From the NCBI RefSeq assembly GCF_014651075.1, contig NZ_BMWE01000021.1, forward strand, positions 52,872 through 116,871: a stretch of 64,000 nt of DNA. Direction: 5' to 3'. The position numbers and the translations under genes were made by a program. Shown piece by piece: positions 7,881 to 16,300 of the stretch. This stretch comes from Streptomyces djakartensis (GTDB lineage: Bacteria > Actinomycetota > Actinomycetes > Streptomycetales > Streptomycetaceae). The notes under the pieces were generated by a model. It searched no databases, had not been told where the DNA came from, and was given only the letters and a program-made list of their open reading frames with translations. The number at the start of each line of letters is the position of its first letter. Within the stretch, counting starts at the first letter, position 1.

Positions 7881-8888
7881 ATGACGGACGACACCGGCAA
7901 CCTGTTGTTCGGCCCTCAGCCCGATGTGGCGGGAGCGGCGGGGTATCGCGGTGCGCCGCCCCGTATGGGCTTCTTCACGGACACCTCGGTGTGCATCGGC
8001 TGCAAGGCGTGCGAGGTGGCCTGCAAGGAATGGAACGCGATCCCTGAGGACGGCCTGGAACTGACCGGCATGTCCTACGACAACACCCAGGGACTCGGCG
8101 CCAGCACCTGGCGGCACGTGGCCTTCATCGAACAGCGCAAGCCGCTGGGCGGGCAGGAACCCGGCGTCGGGCACGAGGACGTCGACGTCTTCGCGGCGGC
8201 CGGACAGCTGGGCACCTCGCCCTCCTCCCCGGACCCGGGCACCACCGTTGCCGAGGTCGGCTCCGCCCCCGCGGGCGCGCCGGCCGGGGCGATCTCCCCC
8301 GTGGCACCCGACGGCCGCACCGAACTGCGCTGGCTGATGTCGTCCGACGTGTGCAAACACTGCACGCACGCGGCCTGCCTCGATGTGTGCCCCACCGGTT
8401 CCCTGTTCCGCACCGAGTTCGGCACGGTCGTCGTCCAGGAGGACATCTGCAACGGCTGCGGCTACTGCGTACCGGCTTGCCCGTACGGCGTCATCGACCA
8501 GCGCCCCGACGACGGACGCGCCTGGAAGTGCACCCTGTGTTACGACCGGTTGGGTGTCGGCATGGAGCCGGCCTGCGCCAAAGCGTGCCCGACCGACTCG
8601 ATCCAGTTCGGCCCGCTCGACGAGCTGAGGGACCGGGCGGCGGTCGGGGTGGCGCGGCTGCACGCGGCCGGAGTCACCGACGCGCGCCTGTACGGCGAGG
8701 ATCCGGGCGACGGTGTCGGCGGCGACGGCGCGTTCTTCCTGCTGCTGGACGAGCCGGAGGTCTACGGCCTGCCTCCCGACCCGGTCGTCACCACCCGGGA
8801 CATGCCCGACATGTGGCGGCACGCGGTGGCCGCCGCCGCCTCCCTCGCCGGGCTGGCCGCCCTCAGTTTCGTGAGGAGGCCGCGATGA
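7881..8888 (+). CDS. Formate dehydrogenase iron-sulfur (β) subunit
   Basis: A 335-residue ferredoxin-type electron-transfer subunit. Four cysteine groups for four [4Fe-4S] clusters are visible: Cys38/41/44/48 (CIGCKACEVAC), CKHCTHAACLDVCP near 157, CNGCGYCVPACP near 190, and CTLCY...CAKACP near 216. It relays electrons from the molybdenum α subunit toward the membrane. A C-terminal hydrophobic segment (about 311-330) flanked by Arg could anchor it, as in E. coli FdnH/FdoH. An insert rich in Pro/Gly/Ala (about 100-145) separates the first Cys groups. ATG 7881 has a strong GAGGAGGT at 7867-7874. The stop overlaps the next start as ATGA. Confidence 0.93.
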   Translation: MTDDTGNLLFGPQPDVAGAAGYRGAPPRMGFFTDTSVCIGCKACEVACKEWNAIPEDGLELTGMSYDNTQGLGASTWRHVAFIEQRKPLGGQEPGVGHEDVDVFAAAGQLGTSPSSPDPGTTVAEVGSAPAGAPAGAISPVAPDGRTELRWLMSSDVCKHCTHAACLDVCPTGSLFRTEFGTVVVQEDICNGCGYCVPACPYGVIDQRPDDGRAWKCTLCYDRLGVGMEPACAKACPTDSIQFGPLDELRDRAAVGVARLHAAGVTDARLYGEDPGDGVGGDGAFFLLLDEPEVYGLPPDPVVTTRDMPDMWRHAVAAAASLAGLAALSFVRRPR

Positions 8889-9934
8889 CGGAGTCCGACG
8901 TCACCCGGGACGGGGTGAAGGGGGCACGTCCTGGCCGCGAAGCCGTCACCGGGGAACAGGCAGGGCGCCGCCGGCGGCGGCGCGGGCGCGGCGAGAAGGC
9001 CATGGTGCCCGACGCCGAGTTCTCCTCGTACTACGGCAAGCCGATCCTCAACAAACCGACGTGGAAGCCGCTCGACATCGCGGGCTACCTGTATCTCGGG
9101 GGGCTCGCGGGGGCGTCGTCGCTGCTGGCCGCCGGGGCGCAGGCCACGAGCCGACCCGGATTGGCCCGGACGGCCAAGCTCGGGGCGTCGGGCGCCATCT
9201 CGCTGTCGCTGGCCGCGCTCGTGCACGACCTGGGCCGCCCGGCCCGCTTCATCAACATGCTCCGCGTCTTCAAGCCGACCTCTCCCATGAATCTGGGGTC
9301 GTGGCTTCTGGCAGGCTACGCGCCACTCACCATGGCCGCCGCCGCGGCCGATGTCACCGGGCGATACCGCGTGGCCGGTGCCACCGCCACCGTGGGCGCG
9401 GCCGCTCTCGGTCCGGCGGTCGCCACCTACACCGCCGTGCTGATCTCCGACACCGCGGTGCCGTCCTGGCACGAGGGGTACCGGGAACTGCCGTTCGTCT
9501 TCGCGGGTTCGGGCGCGACCGCGGCGGCCGGGCTGGCCCTGGCCTGCGCACCGGTCCGGGAATCGGGGCCCGCGCGCCGGATGGCGGCGCTCGGTGCCGC
9601 GCTGGAGCTGGGCTCCTTCCAGCTGATGAAGCGGCGCATGGGGCTGGCGGCCGAGCCGTACGGGCTGGGAAAGCCGCGCGGGCTGCTGCGGGCGGCGGAG
9701 GCGCTCACAGCCGGTGGTGCCGCGCTGGCGGCCTGTGCCGGCCGCGAGAGCGTGGCGGGTGGCCGGGCCAGGCTGCTCGCAGCGGGCGCGGCCCTGCTGT
9801 CCGGTTCGGCGGCGCTGCGGTTCGGTGTGTTCCACGCCGGCGTGGCCTCGGCCGAGGACCCCAGGTACACGGTCGTACCGCAGCGGGAGCGCCTGGAGGC
9901 CGGCGAGCGGTCCGGCCGGTCCGACGTCCTCTGA
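8885..9934 (+). CDS. nrfD: NrfD/PsrC-family membrane subunit of formate dehydrogenase
   Basis: A 349-residue integral membrane protein. A 40-residue very basic N-terminal tail (including six consecutive Arg) precedes an SSYYGKPILNKPTWK motif typical of NrfD-type subunits, then about eight hydrophobic helices. The conserved HDLGRPARFINMLRVFKPTSPM segment lies in the loop after helix 3. It is predicted to pass electrons from the β subunit to the menaquinone pool. It replaces the cytochrome b γ subunit of E. coli FDH-N: no haem-ligating histidine pattern is apparent. Start ATG 8885 overlaps the fdh β stop, so the two are translationally coupled; 120 bases separate it from the α subunit. Confidence 0.9.
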   Translation: MTESDVTRDGVKGARPGREAVTGEQAGRRRRRRGRGEKAMVPDAEFSSYYGKPILNKPTWKPLDIAGYLYLGGLAGASSLLAAGAQATSRPGLARTAKLGASGAISLSLAALVHDLGRPARFINMLRVFKPTSPMNLGSWLLAGYAPLTMAAAAADVTGRYRVAGATATVGAAALGPAVATYTAVLISDTAVPSWHEGYRELPFVFAGSGATAAAGLALACAPVRESGPARRMAALGAALELGSFQLMKRRMGLAAEPYGLGKPRGLLRAAEALTAGGAALAACAGRESVAGGRARLLAAGAALLSGSAALRFGVFHAGVASAEDPRYTVVPQRERLEAGERSGRSDVL

Positions 9935-10054
9935 ACCGCTCAGCCGGGCGGCAGGGGTCGCCACCCCGGTCGCCCGGGTACTCGGGCCCCAAGGGTTCCA
10001 GGAAGTGCCGCTGTCTCCCGCGCGCGGGAGAATGGCGGCAGGAGAAACCGAAGG

Positions 10055-13000
10055 GTGGAGGTCGTGGGCGTACGCACCTGGATCGACTCCTGGCCGGTCT
10101 ACCGCCAGCTCAAGGGCACCGACCCACTGGGCCGCGGAGCCGCCGCCAAGAGCGGCCGCAGCGCGCGGCTCACCCCGCGGGTCGCCTCCGCTGACCGGGT
10201 GGTGAAGTCGGTCTGCCCGTACTGCGCGGTGGGCTGCGGTCAGAACGTCTACGTCGAGGACGAGCGAGTCACCCAGATCGAGGGCGATCCGGACTCTCCC
10301 GTCTCCCGGGGCCGGCTGTGCCCCAAGGGCTCGGCCAGCCTGCAGCTGACCACGGGCAGCGCCCGCGAGTACCACGTCCTCCACCGGCGCCCGCACGGCA
10401 CCACCTGGGAGCGGCTCGACCTGGACACGGCGATGGACATGATCGCCGACCGGGTGATCGAGGCGCGCCGGGCCGGCTGGCAGTGGGAGGTCGACGAGAC
10501 CCGCACCCGGCGCACGCTGGGGATCGCCAGCCTGGGCGGGGCCACGCTGGACAACGAGGAGAACTACCTGATCAAGAAGTTGTTCACCGCCCTGGGAGCC
10601 GTGCAGATCGAGAACCAGGCGCGTGTTTGACACTCCTCCACCGTTCCCGGTCTGGGAACCTCGTTCGGACGCGGCGGCGCGACCACCTTCCAGCAGGACC
10701 TGCAGAACTCGGACTGCATCGTCATCCAGGGCTCGAACATGGCCGAGTGCCATCCGGTCGGGTTCCAGTGGGTGATGGAGGCCAAGGCCCGGGGCGCGAA
10801 GGTCATCCATGTCGACCCGCGTTTCACGCGCACCAGCGCCCTGGCCGACCTGCACGTGCCGCTGCGCGCGGGCTCCGACATCGCCTTCCTCGGCGGGATC
10901 GTCAACTACGTCCTGAGCAACGACAAGTACTTCCGTGACTATGTGGTGGCGTACACCAACGGCCCGGTGGTGCTGCGCGAGGACTTCCGTGACACCGAGG
11001 ACCTCGACGGCGTCTTCTCGGGCCTCGACCCCGACACCCGCACGTACGACAACAGCAGCTGGCAGTACGCCGGCACGGAGGTCCAGACGGCCTCCGGCCA
11101 ACGGGACCAGGACTACGACGAGCGCACGGGCGGCGGCAGTTCGGTGACCGAGGCAGCACGCGGAGAGGCCCATGGGGCGGGCGGCGCGAAGGCCGGCGGC
11201 GAGCCGGAGCGGGACGAGACGCTCACCCATCCGCGCTGCGTCCTCCAGGTGCTCAGGCGGCACTACGCCCGCTACACGCCCGAGCTGGTCGAGCGGATCT
11301 GCGGTGTCCCCCAGGACCTCTTCCGCGAGGTGTGCGAGCTCCTCACGGAGAACTCGGGCCGGGAGCGCACCACCGCGTTCGCCTACGCGGTCGGGTGGAC
11401 GCAGCACACCGTGGGTGTCCAGTACATCCGCACGGCGGCCGTCCTGCAGAGCCTGCTCGGCAACATCGGCCGGCCCGGAGGGGGCATCCTGGCCCTGCGC
11501 GGGCACGCCTCCATCCAGGGCTCCACGGACATCCCCACCCTGTTCAACCTGCTGCCGGGCTACATTCCGATGCCGCACGCCCACCAGCAGCAGGACCTGG
11601 ACGGCTTCGTGCGGGCCGACGCGGGCCGCAAGGGTTACTGGGGCAACATGCGCTCCTACCTGGTCAGCCTGCTGAAGGCCTACTGGGGCGACGCCGCCAC
11701 CGCCGAGAACGACTTCTGTTTCGACTACCTGCCGCGCCTGACCGGCTCCCACTCCACCTACGAGACGGTGATGTCCCAACTGGAGGGCACCTGCAAGGGC
11801 TACTTCCTCCTGGGCGAGAACCCCGCCGTCGGCTCCGCCAACGCCAAGTTGCAGCGGCTGGGCATGGCGAACCTGGACTGGCTCGTCGTACGGGACTTCT
11901 CGCTCATCGAGTCCGCCACCTGGTGGCAGGACGGGCCGGAGATCGAGACGGGTGAGCTGCGTACCGAGGACATCGGCACCGAGGTGTTCTTCCTGCCGGC
12001 CGCGGCGCACACCGAGAAGGGCGGCACCTTCACCAACACCCAGCGACTGCTCCAGTGGCACCACCAGGCCGTCGAACCGCCCGGGGAGGCGCGCAGCGAC
12101 CTGTGGTTCACGTACCACCTCGGGCGGATCATCCGGCAGAAGCTCGCCGCGTCCACCGACCCCATGGACCGGCCGCTGCTGGACCTGGCCTGGGGCTACC
12201 CGACCAAGGGCCGGCACGCGGAGCCGGACGCCGCGGCCGTCCTCGCCGAGATCAACGGCCACGACGCCGAGGGCAACCCGCTGGCCTCGTACGAGCAGCT
12301 CAGCGACGACGGCTCCACCGCCTGCGGCTGCTGGATCTACTGCGGCGTCTACGCCGACGGCGTCAACCAGGCCGCCCGCCGCAAGCCGGGTGAGCAGCAG
12401 AACTGGGTGGCGAACGAGTGGGGCTGGGCCTGGCCCGCCAACCGGCGCATCCTGTACAACCGCGCCTCGGCCGACCCGGACGGCAAGCCCTGGAGCGAGC
12501 GCAAGGCGCTGGTGTGGTGGGACGCGGAACGGGGCGAGTGGACCGGCCACGACATCGCCGACTTCAAGAAGGACAAGGCCCCCGATCACCGGCCCCGCAA
12601 CGGCGCGACCGGGCCCGAGGCCCTGTCGGGCACCGACGCGTTCATCATGCAGGCCGACGGAAAGGCATGGCTGTACGTGCCGTCCGGCCTGACCGACGGT
12701 CCGCTGCCCACCCACTACGAGCCGCAGGACTCGCCCTTCCCGAACCTGCTGTACGGGCAGCAGCGCAACCCGGTGCGGCACTTGCCGCCGCCCCACCCGG
12801 ACAACCGCTACCAGCCCAGTGCCGGCGAGCCCGGCACGGAGGTCTTCCCCTATGTGGCGACGACCTACCGGCTGACCGAGCACCACACCGCGGGCGGCAT
12901 GTCGCGCTGGCAGCCCTACCTGGCGGAGCTGCAACCGGAGTTCTTCTGCGAGGTCTCCCCCGAACTCGCCGCCGAGCGGGGCCTGGACCACACGGGCTGG

Positions 13001-13321
13001 GCGACGATCGTCAGTGCGCGCGGGGTGATCGAGGCGCGGGTACTGGTCACCGACCGGGTACCGCCGCTGACCGTGCACGGACGTGCCCTGCACCAGGTCG
13101 GACTGCCCTACCACTGGGGGCCGAACGGCTACAGCACGGGGGACGCGGCGAACGAGCTGATCCACATGTCCCTCGACCCGAACACGCACATCCAGGAGAC
13201 CAAGGCGTTCGCCGTCGACATCCGGCCGGGTCGCCGGCCGAGGGGCCCGGCCGCCGTGGAGCTGGTGCGGGCCTACCGGACACGGGCCGGCATCGACGAC
13301 CGGACGGGCACGGAGCTCTGA
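10055..13321 (+). CDS. fdhA: Selenocysteine-containing formate dehydrogenase α (molybdopterin) subunit
   Basis: This must be read as one 1088-residue protein with selenocysteine 192 encoded by TGA 10628-10630. The same frame continues on both sides with family-typical sequence (QARV-U-HSSTVPGLGTSFGRGG, then GSNMAECHPVGFQWVMEA). Ordinary gene calling would split it into a 191-residue fragment and an 860-residue fragment. An N-terminal [4Fe-4S] motif uses Cys54, Cys57, Cys61 and Cys89. The remainder is the molybdopterin oxidoreductase and dinucleotide-binding domains. It oxidises formate to CO2, with Sec as the Mo ligand. The N-terminus lacks a twin-arginine signal, unlike E. coli FdnG. Start GTG 10055 follows AGGAG at 10040-10044; GTG 10064 is an alternative. 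Confidence 0.93.
10628..10659 (+). promoter_or_regulatory. Bacterial SECIS element (UGA plus stem-loop)
   Basis: The UGA at 10628-10630 is followed by 18 nt and then a GGUCU loop (10649-10653). The loop is closed by a perfect 6-bp stem, GUUCCC (10643-10648) with GGGAAC (10654-10659). The E. coli fdhF SECIS, as recalled, has the same GGUCU in its apical loop at the same 18-nt distance from UGA. This hairpin would bind the SelB C-terminal domain and position Sec-tRNA at the codon. The hairpin is seen directly; function is by analogy. Confidence 0.85.
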
Positions 13322-13333
13322 CCGGCGCCGGCC

Positions 13334-14359
13334 TCATGTGACGACGACGGAGTGTTCCCCGAGCGCGACGAGCTCCCCCACCACGGGTGCTCCGGGCACC
13401 TCGCCCGCCACCAGCAGCCCGCCCGAGGTCTGGGCGTCGGCCAGGAGCAGCCGGGTGTCGGCGTCCGTGTCCCCGAAGTCGGTGTACGGCGCCACCCACT
13501 CCAGGTTGCGCCGGGTGCCGCCGCTGACGTACCCGTCGCGCACCGCCTCACGTGCCCCGTCCAGGTAGGGCACGGCGGCTGTGTCGACTACCGCGGTCAC
13601 TCCCGAGGCCCGCGCCAGTTTGTGCAGGTGGCCGAGGAGGCCGAAGCCGGTGATGTCGGTGGCGCAGGTCGCTCCGGCGGCGAGGGCCGCGGCTGACGCG
13701 TCCCGGTTGAGGGTCACCATCGTGGCGACCGCCTGTGCGAACCGTTCGCCGGTGGCCTTGTGCCGGTTGTTGAGCACGCCCAGGCCGAGGGGCTTGGTGA
13801 GGGAGAGCGGCATGCCCGGCCGGCCCGTGTCGTTGCGCAGCAGGCGTGCCGGATCGGCCAGACCGGTCACCGCCATGCCGTACTTGGGTTCCGGGTCGTC
13901 CACGCTGTGGCCGCCTCCCACGTGGCAGCCGGCCTCGGACGCGACGTCGAGCCCGCCGCGCAGCACCTCACGGGCGAGGTCGAAGGGCAGCACACCGCGC
14001 GGCCAGGCCAGCAGATTGACGGCGAGCAGCGGACGGCCACCCATCGCGTACACGTCCGAGAGGGCGTTGGCCGCGGCGATGCGTCCCCAGTCGTACGGGT
14101 CGTCCACGACGGGTGTGAAGAAGTCCGCGGTGGACACCACCGCCCGGGTCGAGGCACCGCCCTCGGCGGGCAGGGTGACGACCGCCGCGTCGTCCCCGGT
14201 GGCCAGACCGACCAGCAGCGGGGTGTCGCTCGCCGTGGTCTCCGGCTTCGCCATCCCGCTGAGCACGTCCTCGAGCTCGCCGGGCGGGATCTTGCAGGCG
14301 CAGCCGCCTCCGTGCGCGAACTGGGTGAGCCGTACGGGCGTTTCGCGTGTGGTGCTCAT
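13334..14359 (-). CDS. selD: Selenide, water dikinase (selenophosphate synthetase)
   Basis: A 341-residue cytosolic enzyme that makes selenophosphate from selenide and ATP, the selenium donor for Sec-tRNA synthesis. The N-terminal GGGCACK motif supplies the catalytic Cys20 and Lys23. It is a cysteine, not selenocysteine, version. The ATP-binding core follows: GDDAAVV, STADFFTPVVDDPYDWGRIAA, NALSDVYAMGG and the GGGHSVDDPEPKYG segment. Full family length. It ends 12 bases from the α-subunit stop, tail to tail with the formate dehydrogenase operon. Its start faces the tRNA-Sec gene across 53 bases (14360-14412), which must contain both promoters. Confidence 0.96.
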   Translation of the reverse strand: MSTTRETPVRLTQFAHGGGCACKIPPGELEDVLSGMAKPETTASDTPLLVGLATGDDAAVVTLPAEGGASTRAVVSTADFFTPVVDDPYDWGRIAAANALSDVYAMGGRPLLAVNLLAWPRGVLPFDLAREVLRGGLDVASEAGCHVGGGHSVDDPEPKYGMAVTGLADPARLLRNDTGRPGMPLSLTKPLGLGVLNNRHKATGERFAQAVATMVTLNRDASAAALAAGATCATDITGFGLLGHLHKLARASGVTAVVDTAAVPYLDGAREAVRDGYVSGGTRRNLEWVAPYTDFGDTDADTRLLLADAQTSGGLLVAGEVPGAPVVGELVALGEHSVVVT

Positions 14360-14412
14360 GCCGGGTCCTTAAGCGTCGATGGTCTGCCCCTCCGGTAGCC
14401 TGAGCGGGCGAG

Positions 14413-14505
14413 GGAGGCGTGTGGGTGCCTGGTGGCCCTCCCGGTCTTCAAAACCGAGGTGCCCGAGGATCTCGGGCAGGCGGGTTCGATTCCCGTCCGC
14501 CTCCG
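14413..14505 (+). tRNA. selC: tRNA-Sec (UCA anticodon)
   Basis: A 93-nt tRNA with anticodon TCA at 14448-14450 inside a CTTCAAA loop, so it decodes UGA. The acceptor strands GGAGGCG (14413-14419) and CGCCTCC (14498-14504) pair perfectly, with a G discriminator at 14505. Acceptor plus T-stem make a 13-bp stack, the hallmark of tRNA-Sec. The long variable arm is a perfect 8-bp hairpin, TGCCCGAG-GAT-CTCGGGCA (14460-14478). The T-loop is TTCGATT. The anticodon stem has a C·A mismatch at its fifth pair. CCA is not encoded. It lies divergent from selD and antisense over the 3' end of selB. Confidence 0.95.
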
Positions 14506-16295
14506 CTCTCCGTGTCCCCGCCGGTCCGGCAGCGCCGACGCTGGTCGTCCACGCGTTCGGTGTACCCCTGGGAGTCGAGGTACTCCAGCAGCGGCACGGC
14601 CACGCGGCGTGTGGTGTCCAGGGCCGAGCGCGCCTCACTGAGCGTGAACGGCTGCGGGATCCTGCCGAGCGCGGCGGCTGCGCGTCTGTCCGCTCCCGGA
14701 AGCAGCACGATCCCCTCGGCGACCCGGAGCAGCGCGCCCGCCGAGACCGCGGCGGCGAGGGCCTTGCGGTGCAGCCCCAGTTCCGCGAGCCGGCCGGCTT
14801 CCGGCGCGCGGAACGGTGACCGCTCCAGTTCTCGCCGTACGGCGTCGACGGCTGCGCGCAGCGGCGGCGGCAACGTGGGCTGAGGGTCTCCGGGGCCGTA
14901 CAGCCGTCCCTGGCTCGCGCGGAGCTTTCCCGACGTCTCGGCGAGGGCGTCGACCAGTGACCGGTCGGGCAGGCCGAGCAGGCGGCGGGCCGCCTCGGTG
15001 GGCAGGCCGGGTTCCAGCGGATGCCCGGCGGCGTGCCGTTCCGTCTCGGCCTCCAGGCGGTCACGCAGGGCCGTCCAGTGGGTCTCGTCCGCCAGCCAGT
15101 CGCCGGTTACCGGCGCGGACGGTGCGGGCACGCCCATCGCCGCCAGCTCCGTGCCGCGGACGAGCCCGCGGCGTCGCAGTTCCGCCGCGCCGTCGGGCCG
15201 GCCGGTCATGTCCGCCAGCACGGCGGCCCTGGCGCGGGCCGCTCCCCGACGGGTGAGCCGGGGTGGCCGGACGTCCAGGACGGTCACACCGCACGGGCCG
15301 CGCCGCCCGCCCGGTTCCCGCAGGACGGCTCGGTCACCCACCCGCAGCGGAAGCTCCCGGTCCAGGGTCAGCCGGGCCGTGTCCGGTCCGAACGGGCGGA
15401 CGGTCACCGGCACCGCGGCGGTCCCGATGTGCAGGGTGACCGTCCGGGGCAGGTCCTCGACCGGGACCCCGGACATCCGTACGTCGATCAGGTGGGTGAA
15501 CAGCCAGCGGCCCGGGGTGAGAAGCACCTGACCGCGGCCCAGGGCTCTGTCGGAGGAGCCGTGCACGTTGACCGCGACGCGCGCCACCCCGCTGACGGCG
15601 GACCGGTCCTCGTGCAGACACTGCAGCCCGCGTACGCGCGTCTGGGTCGTCCCGTGCCCCGTCATCAGCCGGTCGCCGAGGCGCAGGGTGCCCGCGCCCA
15701 GGGTGCCGGTGACGACCGTGCCGTGGCCTCGCACGGTGAAGGCGCGGTCCAGCCACAACCGTACGTCGCTGCCGGCGGGCGGGACGGGCAGCGAACGGCA
15801 CATCCTGCTCAGTTCGGTGCGCAGCTGATCCAGTCCGGAGCCGGTCACGGCGCTCACCGCGACGGACGGCACGGTGCCCAGCGACGTGCCGGCCATGCGC
15901 TCGACGGCGTCGGCCCGCGCCAGTCCGGGGTCGGCCAGGTCGCTGCGGGTGACCGCCAGCACGGCGTGCCGTACGCCGAGCGCGTCGAGGATCTCCAGGT
16001 GTTCCTGCGACTGGGGCTGCCAGCCCTGGTCGGCCGCCACGACGAACAGCACGGCGGGCACGGGCCCGACGCCGGCCAGCATGGTGGGGACGAACCGCTC
16101 ATGGCCCGGCACGTCGACGAAGGCGGTGGCCTCCGGGCTTTCGTCCGGGTTCAGACGGGTCCATACGAACCCCAGGTCGAGTGTCAGGCCCCGGCGCCGC
16201 TCCTCCTCGTAGCGGTCGGGTTCCATCCCGGTCAGTGCCCGCACGAGCGCGGACTTGCCGTGGTCGACGTGTCCGGCGGTGGCCAGTACCCGCAT
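14448..16295 (-). CDS. selB: Selenocysteine-specific translation elongation factor SelB
   Basis: A 615-residue EF-Tu-like GTPase that delivers Sec-tRNA to UGA codons followed by a SECIS hairpin. The P-loop GHVDHGKS is residues 8-15, with DVPGHERF (G3) and a TRSD (G4) motif further on. β-barrel domains II-III follow, then a C-terminal winged-helix region (ending near LLEYLDSQGYTERVDDQRR) that binds the SECIS. ATG 16293-16295 begins MRVLATAGHVDHGKS, 5 bases after the selA stop, so the two are one operon. The last ~19 codons run antisense through tRNA-Sec, and the TGA stop (14448-14450) is the complement of the tRNA anticodon. Confidence 0.95.
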   Translation of the reverse strand: MRVLATAGHVDHGKSALVRALTGMEPDRYEEERRRGLTLDLGFVWTRLNPDESPEATAFVDVPGHERFVPTMLAGVGPVPAVLFVVAADQGWQPQSQEHLEILDALGVRHAVLAVTRSDLADPGLARADAVERMAGTSLGTVPSVAVSAVTGSGLDQLRTELSRMCRSLPVPPAGSDVRLWLDRAFTVRGHGTVVTGTLGAGTLRLGDRLMTGHGTTQTRVRGLQCLHEDRSAVSGVARVAVNVHGSSDRALGRGQVLLTPGRWLFTHLIDVRMSGVPVEDLPRTVTLHIGTAAVPVTVRPFGPDTARLTLDRELPLRVGDRAVLREPGGRRGPCGVTVLDVRPPRLTRRGAARARAAVLADMTGRPDGAAELRRRGLVRGTELAAMGVPAPSAPVTGDWLADETHWTALRDRLEAETERHAAGHPLEPGLPTEAARRLLGLPDRSLVDALAETSGKLRASQGRLYGPGDPQPTLPPPLRAAVDAVRRELERSPFRAPEAGRLAELGLHRKALAAAVSAGALLRVAEGIVLLPGADRRAAAALGRIPQPFTLSEARSALDTTRRVAVPLLEYLDSQGYTERVDDQRRRCRTGGDTESGGGRESNPPARDPRAPRF

Positions 16296-16300
16296 GGCGT

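Noticed and set aside
8762..13189. 1475-residue minus-strand open frame opposite fdh genes
   Set aside because: Arg/Gly/Val-rich composition without domains; it is the antisense shadow of the nrfD and fdhA coding frames in high-GC DNA.
10739..13321. A separate 860-residue formate dehydrogenase starting at ATG 10739
   Set aside because: It is in the same frame as the 5' part, starts in the middle of a conserved segment (GSNMAECHPVG), and the intervening TGA is the family selenocysteine site.
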